Both the position numbers and the translations under genes were made by a program. A stretch of DNA of 64,000 nt, taken from assembly GCA_016744455.1 (NCBI GenBank), contig JADGEI010000004.1, positions 1-64,000 of the forward strand, given 5' to 3'. Under the pieces are notes generated by a model. The model was not told the DNA's origin and ran no database searches. It saw only the letters and a program-made list of their open reading frames with translations. The first letter of the stretch is position 1, and each line of letters starts with the position of its first letter. This stretch comes from Alcanivoracaceae bacterium. Lineage in GTDB: Bacteria > Pseudomonadota > Gammaproteobacteria > Xanthomonadales > Marinicellaceae. Below, piece by piece: positions 9,185 through 18,214 of this stretch.

Positions 9185-10396
9185 TTAGGTATCTGCCTTC
9201 TGAATTAACATTGCCATGCCTTGACCTACACCAATACATAGCGTACACAAAGCATAAGTTCCACCCGTGCGATCAAGTTGTTTAGCAGCTGTTAACGCAA
9301 GTCTTGCTCCACTCATTCCCAATGGATGGCCCAGTGAAATGGCTCCGCCGTTTGGATTGACTCGTGGATCATTATCAGCTATACCAAGCTCTCTAAGTAC
9401 TGCTAATGATTGTGCTGCAAAGGCTTCGTTAAGTTCAATAACATCTAAATCTTCAATGCTAATAGCATGTTTTTCAAGTAATTTTTGTGTAGCTGGCACA
9501 GGACCAATTCCCATAACACGAGGTTCGACTCCAACAGCACAACTTCCGATAATTTTAGCTAGCGGTTTTAGTTTATGCTGCTTTAGTGCTGCATCTGAAG
9601 CAATGATAATAGCACAAGCACCATCATTAACACCCGATGCATTAGCTGCTGTGACTGACCCACCTTGTTTTTTAAATGGAGTGCGTAATGTAGCTAATTT
9701 TTCAAGCGGTGTTTGTCTTGGGTGCTCATCTCTCGAAAAAACAACCGGATCACCTTTGCGTTGAGGCACCTCTACAGGAACAATCTCTTCTGCAAGAACC
9801 TCTTTTGCTAATGCCGTTTTCTTTTGACTATTAAAAGCAAACAAGTCTTGATCTTCTCTACTAATGTTATAGTATTCAGCGACATTTTCAGCCGTTTCCG
9901 GCATAGAATCAATACCATATTGATCTTTAAAAAGTGGATTAACAAAACGCCAACCAATGGTAGTATCAAAGATTTCGGCATTTCTTGAGTAAGCAGAAGT
10001 CGCTTTTGGCTGTACAAAGGGAGCACGTGACATCGACTCTACACCACCAGCGATGATTAAATCGGCTTCACCTGTAGCAATATTTCGTGCCGCCATGGCA
10101 ACTGCATCAAGACCTGATGCACATAAACGATTAAGTGTAACCCCCGGTACATTGACAGGTAATCCTGCAATCAATGAAGACATTCGTGCAATATTGCGGT
10201 TGTCTTCACCTGCTTGATTGGCACAGCCAATGATAATATCTTCTATTTTACTACTGTCTAGCTGGGGGTTTCTTGTGACTAAGCATTTAATCACATGAGC
10301 CAGCATATCATCGGGTCGAGTGGAAGCTAATGCTCCACCAAATCTTCCGATTGGCGTGCGGATTCCATCACAGATGTATGCTGAATTTAATTTCAT
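9185..10396 (-). CDS. pcaF: 3-oxoadipyl-CoA thiolase (PaaJ/PcaF)
   Basis: A 403-residue thiolase that cleaves 3-oxoadipyl-CoA to succinyl-CoA and acetyl-CoA, the last step of the phenylacetate and beta-ketoadipate routes. Catalytic elements: nucleophile Cys in NRLCASGLDAV (about residue 91), NEAFAAQ, His in GGAISLGHPLG, and second Cys in CTLCIGVGQG near the end. GVEPRVMGIGPVPA matches the PcaF/PaaJ subgroup. It lies upstream of paaA in the same direction, so it is probably co-regulated with paaABCDE. paaJ and pcaF cannot be separated by sequence alone here. Confidence 0.92.
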   Translation of the reverse strand: MKLNSAYICDGIRTPIGRFGGALASTRPDDMLAHVIKCLVTRNPQLDSSKIEDIIIGCANQAGEDNRNIARMSSLIAGLPVNVPGVTLNRLCASGLDAVAMAARNIATGEADLIIAGGVESMSRAPFVQPKATSAYSRNAEIFDTTIGWRFVNPLFKDQYGIDSMPETAENVAEYYNISREDQDLFAFNSQKKTALAKEVLAEEIVPVEVPQRKGDPVVFSRDEHPRQTPLEKLATLRTPFKKQGGSVTAANASGVNDGACAIIIASDAALKQHKLKPLAKIIGSCAVGVEPRVMGIGPVPATQKLLEKHAISIEDLDVIELNEAFAAQSLAVLRELGIADNDPRVNPNGGAISLGHPLGMSGARLALTAAKQLDRTGGTYALCTLCIGVGQGMAMLIQKADT

Positions 10397-10406
10397 AACT
10401 TAAATC

Positions 10407-11339
10407 TTATGGTATATGATCGAGGTTCACCCCTTCTTTTTCAACTTGCATCAAATCTTCACGAGATACGCCAAGAGATAAAGTGGCTGTGCTCGCAACA
10501 AATATCGAAGAATAGGTACCGATAAGTACGCCAACAATTAAAGCAAAAGCAAAACCATGAATCATCGCACCACCAATAAAGAACAAAGCTAATAATACAA
10601 TTAAGGTGGTTAATGAAGTGATAATTGTTCTTGAAAGAGTTTGATTGATGGAAACATTGAAAACTTGCTCAGCATTTTTCTTACGTAATGCACGAAAATT
10701 TTCACGAACCCTATCAAAAACAACAATGGTATCATTTAAGGAATAACCAATAACAGCTAACAAAGCTGCTAATATTGTTAAATCAAATTCCATCTGAATA
10801 ATTGAAAAAACACCTACTGTAACGATCACATCATGTACCAATGCAATTACTGAGCCTACAGAAAACCGCCACTCGAATCGCATAGTTACATACAATAAAA
10901 TACCAATAATAGCATACAAAATAGCTAGAGAACCTTGTTCGATTAATTCATCACCCACTTGTGAACCAATAAAATCACCCTTACCAACTTTGGCATCGAC
11001 ATCTAAGTGGCTAATAATTTTTTGTAATTGATCTCTTAAAATTGTAGATTCGGCATCGCTTTTTGATTGAAATTTAATCTGAACAGATTTAGCTGAACCA
11101 AAATTTTGAACCGATGCGTCAATAAATTTTTGACTCTCTAATGCATCTCTAATGTCATCTAGTTCTACATCTTTATTAAAGTCTACTACCACCGATGTAC
11201 CGCCAGTAAAATCTAATCCAAAATTTAAGCCCCTTGTCAAAATTGAACCTATAGAAATAGTTATCAATACTAGAGAGAAAATCAGTGCAATTTTACGTTT
11301 TGCCATGAAATCAACTTTTGTTTTTCCTAATATATTCAT
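10407..11339 (-). CDS. secF: protein translocase subunit SecF
   Basis: Inner-membrane subunit that, with SecD, drives late Sec export using the proton motive force. The 310-residue protein has a first membrane helix, the periplasmic P1 segment, then a five-helix bundle. Family signatures: GLDFTGGTSVVVDF, GYSLNDTIVVFDRVREN and GFAFALIVGVLIGTYSSI. ATG 11339 is chosen over a longer in-frame start at 11420 because AAGGAGAA lies 6-13 nt before it and the longer form would overlap secD. secD ends 10 nt upstream. Confidence 0.96.
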   Translation of the reverse strand: MNILGKTKVDFMAKRKIALIFSLVLITISIGSILTRGLNFGLDFTGGTSVVVDFNKDVELDDIRDALESQKFIDASVQNFGSAKSVQIKFQSKSDAESTILRDQLQKIISHLDVDAKVGKGDFIGSQVGDELIEQGSLAILYAIIGILLYVTMRFEWRFSVGSVIALVHDVIVTVGVFSIIQMEFDLTILAALLAVIGYSLNDTIVVFDRVRENFRALRKKNAEQVFNVSINQTLSRTIITSLTTLIVLLALFFIGGAMIHGFAFALIVGVLIGTYSSIFVASTATLSLGVSREDLMQVEKEGVNLDHIP

Positions 11340-11349
11340 GTTATTCTCC

Positions 11350-13191
11350 TTAGATTGAAATTGATTTAAGTTTAGCTTTATTGCCATAAATTTTATTGAC
11401 AATCGCTCGTGAAACCACAATCGCAGTAAACATTGAAGTCACAATACCGATACTTAAAGTCACAGCAAATCCTTTAACGGGGCCTGTTCCGAAAGCAAAT
11501 AAAACTATTGCCGCAATAAAAGTAGTGATATTGGCATCTGCAATAGTAGATAATGCTTTGTCATAACCTGACTTGATACTACCCTGTGCCGTATTTCCTA
11601 AAGCCAGCTCTTCCTTAATACGTTCAAAAATAAGTACATTTGCATCAACTGCCATACCAACGGTTAATACAATACCTGCAATACCAGGTAATGTTAAAGT
11701 GGCTCCTACCATTGATAATACAGAAACAATTAAGACTACATTAAATGCTAATGCAATATTTGCTACTAAGCCAAAAATTTTGTAATAAATCAACATAAAG
11801 ACTAGTACCAATACAAATCCAACCATTACAGATAGGAAACCTTTATCAATATTTTCTTTACCTAATGATGGGCCAATGGTTTTTTCACGCACTATATCAA
11901 CTGGGGCTGCTAATGATCCAGATCGTAGTTGTAAGGCCAGTTTATTTGCAAACTTAGAACTTTCTAAACCCGTGGTAACAAAACGGTTACTAAAAGGTTC
12001 ATTTATGTTCGCGATATTGATTACCACTTCTCTTGGCTTGTAAATGTTTTTACCAGTTTCTGGGTCTTTTTCTACAAATTCACGATCTTTAAACACTACT
12101 GCCATGGGGTTGTTTACATTATCCCTAGTAAAGTTCAACATCCGTTTACCCCCAATATTGTTCAGTGTCACGGATACTTGGGGTCGCCCTGACTTTTGTT
12201 CAGTTCCTGCTGATGCATCGATTAATTGGTCACCAGTGACTATAGTTCTTTTACTTAGTAATACTGGTCTACCGTCAGCCCAATAGTAAACTTTATAACC
12301 TAATGGTATCGATTGACCCTCAACATACCCTTGAGAAGTATGTGCTGCTTTATATTCCAAAGTAGCGACAGATGCTAATGACTCTTTTATTTCTGTAGAA
12401 TCTTGAACACCAGGTAATTGTACGATAATTCTTTCCGAACCTTGTCTTTGTACAATCGGCTCTGAGACACCGTATTCATTCACACGGTTTTTGATGGTGG
12501 AAATATTTTGTTCTAATGCTTTGGTTTTGATTGCTTGTATTGCATTATCACGAATCGTTCCAACTATCGCTTCGACACCATCAACTTGGCGTTGTTTAAA
12601 GTTAACCTCATTGATTTGTTTTCTTAGTTTATCAAAAGCTTTATTGGCTAATTCAATCGATTTAAACTTAATAACAAGTTTCTCTTTATTCCATCTTAAA
12701 CTTTGCTTGGAGATTTTAGCTTTTGATAATACTTGTATAGCATCACTTCGAATTTGGTTGGTTTTATTGGCCAAAGCCTCAACCATATCAACTTCCATTA
12801 AAAAATAAACACCACCACGTAAATCCAATCCAAGGCTCATAGCCTTGCCACCAAAATTTGCTAACCATTCTGGTATATTAGGTTTTAGATTTAAGGCGGA
12901 TTTATAACCTATCAATCCATCTAATAGTTCCTTGCCTTTAAACTGATCATCTAAATTTTCAAATTTAGTGATAATTGTCTCGCCTTCTTGTTCAATAGTA
13001 AATCCACTTAAATTTCCCTCTGTTAATTTAGCATCGATATTGGCAATCAGATTATCATCAACAATCTGTGCTTTTATAGCACTGGTTTGAACAACAGGTG
13101 AGCGGCCGTATATATTGGGTAAGGCATAAAATATACCTAATGCTAACACAATCAAGATTAGCAGATTTTTCCATAATGGATAATGATTCAT
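11350..13191 (-). CDS. secD: protein translocase subunit SecD
   Basis: The 613-residue partner of SecF. It has an N-terminal membrane helix (about 7-25), a large periplasmic region with the GLDLRGGVYFLMEVDM motif, the ERIIVQLPGVQD segment, and a C-terminal bundle of five helices that includes GMAVDANVLIFERIKEEL and GTGPVKGFAVTLSIGIVTSMFTAIV. Length matches proteobacterial SecD. yajC lies 48 bp upstream and secF 10 bp downstream, the standard order; the tgt/queA genes that often precede yajC are absent. Confidence 0.97.
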   Translation of the reverse strand: MNHYPLWKNLLILIVLALGIFYALPNIYGRSPVVQTSAIKAQIVDDNLIANIDAKLTEGNLSGFTIEQEGETIITKFENLDDQFKGKELLDGLIGYKSALNLKPNIPEWLANFGGKAMSLGLDLRGGVYFLMEVDMVEALANKTNQIRSDAIQVLSKAKISKQSLRWNKEKLVIKFKSIELANKAFDKLRKQINEVNFKQRQVDGVEAIVGTIRDNAIQAIKTKALEQNISTIKNRVNEYGVSEPIVQRQGSERIIVQLPGVQDSTEIKESLASVATLEYKAAHTSQGYVEGQSIPLGYKVYYWADGRPVLLSKRTIVTGDQLIDASAGTEQKSGRPQVSVTLNNIGGKRMLNFTRDNVNNPMAVVFKDREFVEKDPETGKNIYKPREVVINIANINEPFSNRFVTTGLESSKFANKLALQLRSGSLAAPVDIVREKTIGPSLGKENIDKGFLSVMVGFVLVLVFMLIYYKIFGLVANIALAFNVVLIVSVLSMVGATLTLPGIAGIVLTVGMAVDANVLIFERIKEELALGNTAQGSIKSGYDKALSTIADANITTFIAAIVLFAFGTGPVKGFAVTLSIGIVTSMFTAIVVSRAIVNKIYGNKAKLKSISI

Positions 13192-13239
13192 AGTTAAACC
13201 TTATTTATATAATTATTTATTCAATTGGCTTTAAAAAAT

Positions 13240-13575
13240 TTACTTAATTGCCTTTATTGTTCCTTTGGGCAAAACAGCACCAATTGCTCCACGTTGTAGC
13301 TTTATAGTGACGTTTTGAGCAATTTCAACTGAAACGAATGAATCATCTAAAGAAACTATTTTTCCGAGTATTCCACCATTCGTGGTTACTTCGTCACCTT
13401 TCCCTAAAGCTTGAACCATAGCTTGATGAGCTTTTACTTTCTTTTGCTGAGGTCTAATTAATAAAAAATACATAACCGCAAAGATCAAGATTAATGGGAT
13501 TAGTGATGCAAACCCTCCACCTGCAGGCGCTGCTCCGGCTGTTTGTGCTACAGCATCAGATATAAAAAAACTCAT
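13240..13575 (-). CDS. yajC: preprotein translocase accessory subunit YajC
   Basis: A 111-residue single-span membrane protein associated with SecDF. It has a short N-terminal stretch rich in Ala/Gly, one membrane helix (about 23-42, ending FLLIRPQQKK) and a small cytoplasmic domain with ALGKGDEVTTNGGILGKIVSL, all diagnostic of YajC. GAGAATT precedes the ATG. As first gene of yajC-secD-secF, its promoter should lie in 13576-13674, the gap to the divergent GFA gene. Confidence 0.96.
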   Translation of the reverse strand: MSFFISDAVAQTAGAAPAGGGFASLIPLILIFAVMYFLLIRPQQKKVKAHQAMVQALGKGDEVTTNGGILGKIVSLDDSFVSVEIAQNVTIKLQRGAIGAVLPKGTIKAIK

Positions 13576-13674
13576 AGTAATTCTCCAAATTATTTATCGT
13601 ATTTAAAACCGCGGGATTATCGCATATTTTAGATTAAATAATAAGATATGTTTGAATATTAACAACAATTTAGT

Positions 13675-14076
13675 ATGATTTATCGTATGAATACATTTAC
13701 CTACCAAGGAGGTTGCCACTGTGGCAAAATTCGTTATGAATTTAGCCTCCCAAATGCCATCGAGAATACTGAGATACTTTCTTGTAATTGCAATATTTGT
13801 GAAAAACTTGGCTACTTACATTTGTTGATTCCCAAAAACAGATTCAGCCTAATAGGGAATGATAAAGACTTAACCAACTACCAATTTAATAAAAAAATTG
13901 CAAAACACCTCTTTTGTAAAAACTGTGGAATCAAATCATTTTACCAACCACGTTCACACCCTAAAAATTGGAGTATTAACGCTAGATGCCTAGATGACTT
14001 TGCAAAAATAAACATTTCAGCAACTAATTTCGATGGCAAAAACTGGGAACAAAACATAAAATTTATTACAAAATAA
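13675..14076 (+). CDS. GFA-family (CENP-V/DUF636) zinc protein
   Basis: A 133-residue protein of the glutathione-dependent formaldehyde-activating enzyme-like family. Zinc ligands are visible as GGCHCGKIRYEF (CxC near residue 14), SCNCNICEK (CxxC near 41) and FCKNCGIKSFYQPRS (CxxC near 83). The whole fold length fits. A second ATG at 13687 would also give a complete domain, and neither start has a clear ribosome site. Enzyme activity is not established for most members, so function is open. Confidence 0.88.
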   Translation: MIYRMNTFTYQGGCHCGKIRYEFSLPNAIENTEILSCNCNICEKLGYLHLLIPKNRFSLIGNDKDLTNYQFNKKIAKHLFCKNCGIKSFYQPRSHPKNWSINARCLDDFAKINISATNFDGKNWEQNIKFITK

Positions 14077-14106
14077 CTGCAAAACATAAGATACTAACAG
14101 GAAAAA

Positions 14107-14823
14107 ATGAATCGAATTTATATAGAAAAGTTTAATCAGACTCTTTATTGGATAAAAGATACTCTCGATAACAAACCTCTTGGTGAGATTCATATCAAGG
14201 ATAATAAAAAAACTTATCAAATAAAACCTCAATTTCAACACCAAAACATAGAAACTGAAGCTAAACTTTGTCTCCGTAGCAGTTCTGCTTGGCATGATTA
14301 TTATAAAGATTTTCTATGGCACTTCAATCACAATATTACTGACACCAACACCTATAAATTCCCAATGTTTGCTGATGCTTGCCGATTACAGCACGCTGAA
14401 GATGATATGTTTGGCAGGCCCACTCAACTCCACCCAGTTGCATCTAGAGCCTGGAATAAAATGAGGGACCTAGCTGTATTAAGAGGAATTAATTTAAGAA
14501 TAATTTCCGCCTATCGCAGCCTAGATTACCAAAAAACAATAATTCAAAATAAGTTATCAAAAGGGCAAACCATTAAATCCATATTAAAAGTTAATGCCTT
14601 ACCTGGATATAGTGAACATCATACCGGTTGCGCAATTGATATTGGTAGTGTCGGAGAAGCAGTACTGGAAGAGCGTTTTGACCAATCAAAAGCTTTTTCT
14701 TGGTTACAAGATAACGCTAAGAGATTTGGGTTTTACATGAGTTACCCAAAAAATAACACGACTGGGATTAGTTATGAACCTTGGCACTGGTGCTATAAAC
14801 AAGAACCAAAATATGAAGATTAA
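14107..14823 (+). CDS. M15 D-alanyl-D-alanine carboxypeptidase (VanY family)
   Basis: A 238-residue zinc peptidase predicted to trim D-Ala from peptidoglycan stem peptides. The C-terminal half carries the M15B signature: ISAYRSLDYQ, then the zinc site GYSEHHTGCAIDIGS (His and Asp) and the final EPWHWCY with the third ligand. The N-terminal 80 residues are unlike the usual short leader and have no obvious signal peptide, so the location (cytoplasm or exported by another route) is unclear. It follows the GFA gene by 30 bp and may share its transcript. Confidence 0.88.
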   Translation: MNRIYIEKFNQTLYWIKDTLDNKPLGEIHIKDNKKTYQIKPQFQHQNIETEAKLCLRSSSAWHDYYKDFLWHFNHNITDTNTYKFPMFADACRLQHAEDDMFGRPTQLHPVASRAWNKMRDLAVLRGINLRIISAYRSLDYQKTIIQNKLSKGQTIKSILKVNALPGYSEHHTGCAIDIGSVGEAVLEERFDQSKAFSWLQDNAKRFGFYMSYPKNNTTGISYEPWHWCYKQEPKYED

Positions 14824-14849
14824 GTCTGTAATTTAGAGGTATATATATT

Positions 14850-15473
14850 GTGAAGAAAAATAGTTGGTTACTTGTATTTTTTGCCGTTTTGATTTGGTCT
14901 GGGTTAAATCCAAAAGACCAATTCACCTGGTTTTTAGAAGTCTTTCCAGCCGTTATAGGCGTTGTTATTTTAGGGTTTACCTACAAATCATTCCCTTTAA
15001 CCGCTCTGCTTTACTGGTTAATTCTAATTCATAGCATTATCTTGATGATTGGGGGACACTATACCTATGCTGAAGTGCCTTTATTTGACTGGATAAGAGA
15101 CAGTATGGATTTGACTCGAAATAATTACGATAAAGTTGGCCACTTTACTCAAGGTTTTGTTCCTGCCATTATTGCACGTGAGCTGTTCATTCGTCACAAT
15201 GTTATCATTGGTTTGTGGTGGAGACGCTATTTAATAGTGAGCGTTTGTTTAGCATTTAGTGCCTTCTATGAATTAATTGAATGGTTTGTTGCAGAACTAT
15301 CAGGTGAAGATGCAGAAGCTTTTCTTGGTACCCAGAATTATGTTTGGGACACTCAATCTGATATGGGGTGGGCTTTAATTGGCTCAATAATTGCTTTATT
15401 GCTTCTTAGTAAGCTTCATGACAATCAGATTCAGTCATTAACAAATAGTGTTGATCTTGGCAAAACACTTTAA
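14850..15473 (+). CDS. DUF2238 (YjdF-like) membrane protein
   Basis: A 207-residue integral membrane protein with about five or six helices. The family pattern is clear: HYTYAEVPLFDW, NNYDKVGHFTQGFVPAIIARE, and FYELIEWFVAELSGEDAEAFLGTQNYVWDTQSDM with conserved acidic residues and Trp inside the membrane region. Function of the family is unknown. The start codon is GTG, supported by AGAGG (14835-14839). It is 26 bp after the M15 peptidase gene. Confidence 0.9.
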   Translation: MKKNSWLLVFFAVLIWSGLNPKDQFTWFLEVFPAVIGVVILGFTYKSFPLTALLYWLILIHSIILMIGGHYTYAEVPLFDWIRDSMDLTRNNYDKVGHFTQGFVPAIIARELFIRHNVIIGLWWRRYLIVSVCLAFSAFYELIEWFVAELSGEDAEAFLGTQNYVWDTQSDMGWALIGSIIALLLLSKLHDNQIQSLTNSVDLGKTL

Positions 15474-15527
15474 TCTCATAGGCTTATAAACAGACTGTGA
15501 AGCCAAGCTGTGAAAATCACTATAAAC

Positions 15528-15577
15528 AGATTGAAATTTTCATATAGAGCCTTTAATTAAGATTGCAATTTTCATAT
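15528..15577 (+). repeat. pair of 18-bp direct repeats upstream of nth
   Basis: AGATTGAAATTTTCATAT (15528-15545) recurs as AGATTGCAATTTTCATAT (15560-15577), one mismatch, with starts 32 bp apart, close to three helical turns. They lie 44-93 bp before nth. They could be binding sites for a regulator of nth, or chance in AT-rich sequence. Confidence 0.4.
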
Positions 15578-15620
15578 GAATTGGTTTAAATATTCTTAAT
15601 CATTAATAACCGATAGTTAC

Positions 15621-16253
15621 ATGAACAAACAAAAACGCACAGAAATCTTTAGGCGATTAAAAGAAATTAATCCTCATCCAACTACAGAACTTGAATATTC
15701 ATCACCATTTGAGTTACTTATATCGGTGATTTTATCAGCTCAGGCTACCGACATTGGAGTTAATAAAGCTACATCGCGTTTATATAAAGTAGCCAATACA
15801 CCAGAACAAATTTACACACTTGGGTTGGAAACGTTAAAAGACTATATCAAGACCATAGGGTTATTCAATAGCAAAGCAGCGAATGTTATTAAAACTTGCA
15901 AAATTTTAATGGATAAACATAACAGTGTTGTTCCTGATAATCGAAATGACTTAGAAGCCTTGCCAGGAGTTGGACGTAAAACAGCAAATGTTGTGCTAAA
16001 CACGGCTTTTGGTCAACCAACGATGGCTGTGGACACACATATTTTCAGGGTTTCAAAACGAACAAAAATAGCGCATGGCAAAGATGTGCTACAAATTGAA
16101 AAAAGTTTATTGCGATTAATACCTGAAGAGTATTTAATGGATGCACATCATTGGCTGATATTACATGGTAGGTATATCTGCAAGGCTAGAAAACCAAATT
16201 GTAAAGAATGTATTATTAGAGATTTATGTGAATACTCAAAAAAGGAAGGTTAA
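15621..16253 (+). CDS. nth: endonuclease III
   Basis: Base-excision repair glycosylase/AP lyase that removes oxidised pyrimidines. The 210-residue protein shows ILSAQATDIGVNKAT, the helix-hairpin-helix LPGVGRKTANVVL with the catalytic Lys, the catalytic Asp in AVDTHIFRVSKR, and the C-terminal 4Fe-4S loop C-x6-C-x2-C-x5-C (CKARKPNCKECIIRDLC). Its stop codon lies inside a hairpin that acts as terminator for the convergent htpX gene. Confidence 0.97.
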   Translation: MNKQKRTEIFRRLKEINPHPTTELEYSSPFELLISVILSAQATDIGVNKATSRLYKVANTPEQIYTLGLETLKDYIKTIGLFNSKAANVIKTCKILMDKHNSVVPDNRNDLEALPGVGRKTANVVLNTAFGQPTMAVDTHIFRVSKRTKIAHGKDVLQIEKSLLRLIPEEYLMDAHHWLILHGRYICKARKPNCKECIIRDLCEYSKKEG

Positions 16254-16264
16254 ACAACCTTCCT
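16238..16264 (-). terminator. htpX terminator overlapping the end of nth
   Basis: Perfect 9-bp stem AGGAAGGTT (16243-16251) with AACCTTCCT (16256-16264), loop AAAC. On the minus strand it is followed by six T (16243-16238), 21 nt after the htpX stop. On the plus strand there is no U tract, so nth is less clearly served. Confidence 0.7.
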
Positions 16265-16284
16265 CTTACTAGCCTACTACGTAT

Positions 16285-17172
16285 TTAAACGTATTGATTT
16301 CTTTCCAAGGCTTCGATTCGATCCTCTAAGGGTGGGTGAGTTGAAAACAAACTGCGTAATTTTGATTTCCCGCCCGAAATTCCAAAAGCAGCAAACTCGC
16401 CTTCTAGTTTTTCAGGGTGAGAAGCTCTTTGCAAAGCTTTAAGTGCATTAATCATGTTCTGGTTACTAGATAATTTAGCGCCGCCCATGTCTGCATGAAA
16501 TTCGCGGTATCGAGAAAACTTATTGATGATTATAGCGGCAAGAAAGCCCAATACAATTTGTGCAATCATCGTGCCAATAAACTGCCCTATTCCATAACCT
16601 CCACCACTTCTATCATTACGCATAGCGGCACTCATTGCATAGCCAATCACACGTGAAAAGAAAATAACAAAGGCGTTTAGTATTCCTTGTAAGAGCGTCA
16701 TGGTTATCATATCACCATTAGCTACATGACTAATTTCATGTCCTAACACAGCTTCAACTTCTTCTCTCTTCATATTGTCTAACAAGCCAGTACTCACAGC
16801 AACTAAAGCATTGTTTCGATTCATACCTGTAGCAAACGCATTTGGGCTCGCAGAATTGAAAATTCCAACTTCTGGCATACCAATTCCTGCCGTAGCTGCT
16901 TGTCTTTTAACTGTATCAATTAACCACATTTCCTTTTCATTACTTGGGTTTTCAATCAATTCTACACCCATTGATCTTTTTGCCATCCACTTCGATATCG
17001 CTAGAGAAATAAAAGATCCGACCGAACCCCAAAGAATAGAAAAAACAGCGAGCGCCTTATAATCTAAACCACGTTCATACATGTAACCATCAAAACCAAA
17101 AATCTTCATTACAATACTGATCACTGCCAGTACTGCCATATTGGTTAGTAAAAACAAAAACATTCTTTTCAT
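16285..17172 (-). CDS. htpX: membrane zinc metalloprotease HtpX
   Basis: Inner-membrane quality-control protease of family M48. The 295-residue protein has two N-terminal helices (about 5-22 and 40-58), the zinc motif HEISH (145-149) in VLGHEISHVANGD, two further helices (about 155-215), and the third ligand in REFHADMGGAKL. LFSTHPPLEDRIEALE near the C-terminus is typical. Length agrees with the family. A separate gene for a Bax-inhibitor-like protein, itself implicated in membrane protease control in the YccA branch, lies upstream on the same strand but is separated by a terminator. Confidence 0.97.
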   Translation of the reverse strand: MKRMFLFLLTNMAVLAVISIVMKIFGFDGYMYERGLDYKALAVFSILWGSVGSFISLAISKWMAKRSMGVELIENPSNEKEMWLIDTVKRQAATAGIGMPEVGIFNSASPNAFATGMNRNNALVAVSTGLLDNMKREEVEAVLGHEISHVANGDMITMTLLQGILNAFVIFFSRVIGYAMSAAMRNDRSGGGYGIGQFIGTMIAQIVLGFLAAIIINKFSRYREFHADMGGAKLSSNQNMINALKALQRASHPEKLEGEFAAFGISGGKSKLRSLFSTHPPLEDRIEALERNQYV

Positions 17173-17252
17173 GATAAATCCTCAAATATACTTACAGCAT
17201 TATGGTAGTAAGAAACTTAGATTTCAAGTGCCATAAGTGATAATTACTAGAC

Positions 17253-17280
17253 AAAAAAAAGGGAAGCACGTGCTTCCCTG
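17253..17280 (-). terminator. intrinsic terminator of the Bax-inhibitor-like gene
   Basis: A 20-bp perfect palindrome, AGGGAAGCAC followed by GTGCTTCCCT (17260-17279), with eight T on the minus strand (17260-17253). A T tract on the plus side (17281-17285) also makes it usable in the other direction, but no plus-strand gene ends here. Confidence 0.8.
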
Positions 17281-17302
17281 TTTTTAAAAACAATTACAGA
17301 TT

Positions 17303-18073
17303 CTAGTCATTATTTAATTTAGCCAATAATTTCAACATTTCAACATATAGCCAAACAATAGTAACCATTAAGCCAAAAGCACCATACCATTCCATGTGTT
17401 TTGGAGCGCCTTCAGTTGCACCTCTTTCTATAAAATCAAAGTCCAAGATAAGGCTTAATGCCGCTATAATAACTATAATTACACTAAACCCGACACTCAT
17501 CGCACTGCCATTTGAAAAATCATTAACGGCAAAATGAACACCAAATAATGAAGCTACAATACTAATTCCATAAAAAAGCATAATACCCATAATGGCGGTT
17601 ACAATAACTTTTTTAAACATTGGTGTCGCTTTGATAATTCCTGTTCTATAAGCAATTAACATAGCTATAACTGTAGCCATAGTTGCAACTGCTGCCTGTA
17701 TCGCGATTCCTGGATAGAAACTATCAAGTAAACCAGATAATGCGCCCAAGAACACACCTTGTACAGCTGCATAAATTGGTGCGACCACAGGTGCCCAATC
17801 GTGTCGTTTCCATAATGCTATAAAACAACCTATTGAAACAATTAAACTGGCCCAAAAAAATGGCATTAGCAAACCAGGAGAAGTAAGTATTTTACTCCAA
17901 CCCCAAGCTCCAGTAACCATTGCTATGACAATTAGTATTCCTGTTTTATTGATGGTTCCATTAATTGTCATGCGTTGAGATTCATCCTGAACAAACTGAT
18001 CCGTTGGGCCTAGGCTCAAATTTTCTGTTTTCTCAAAAGCTTTCATCGCTGGATTTGATGATTCTAATTTCAT
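17303..18073 (-). CDS. Bax inhibitor-1/YccA-like membrane protein
   Basis: A 256-residue protein with a hydrophilic N-terminus (about 1-40) and seven predicted membrane helices, ending in LYVEMLKLLAKLNND. It matches the COG4760 branch of the BI-1 superfamily: SNPAM near the start, APIYAAVQGVFLGALSG in the middle, and the acidic LDFDFIERGA between late helices. Members may act as pH-sensitive Ca2+ leak channels or modulators of membrane proteolysis; the role here is not known. A terminator separates it from htpX. Confidence 0.88.
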   Translation of the reverse strand: MKLESSNPAMKAFEKTENLSLGPTDQFVQDESQRMTINGTINKTGILIVIAMVTGAWGWSKILTSPGLLMPFFWASLIVSIGCFIALWKRHDWAPVVAPIYAAVQGVFLGALSGLLDSFYPGIAIQAAVATMATVIAMLIAYRTGIIKATPMFKKVIVTAIMGIMLFYGISIVASLFGVHFAVNDFSNGSAMSVGFSVIIVIIAALSLILDFDFIERGATEGAPKHMEWYGAFGLMVTIVWLYVEMLKLLAKLNND

Positions 18074-18126
18074 AAATTTTCTCTTAAAAAGTGGTTATTA
18101 ATAGATTATAGTGATTTTTGACATTT

Positions 18127-18160
18127 TTTCAAGTGACTAGTTTCAAGTGACTAGTTTCAA
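18127..18160. repeat. two tandem 14-bp repeats
   Basis: TTTCAAGTGACTAG occurs twice back to back (18127-18140, 18141-18154) and begins a third time (TTTCAA). It lies between orn and the Bax-inhibitor-like gene. A simple slippage array or a repeated protein site; no further support. Confidence 0.6.
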
Positions 18161-18214
18161 CTTAAGCAATTCAAATGAAACATTTGAAAGCACAAAGACC
18201 TTCAACCAATTCGG

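Noticed and set aside
9267..9764. 165-codon open frame on the plus strand
   Set aside because: It is antisense to the thiolase gene, has no ribosome site and encodes a low-complexity product.
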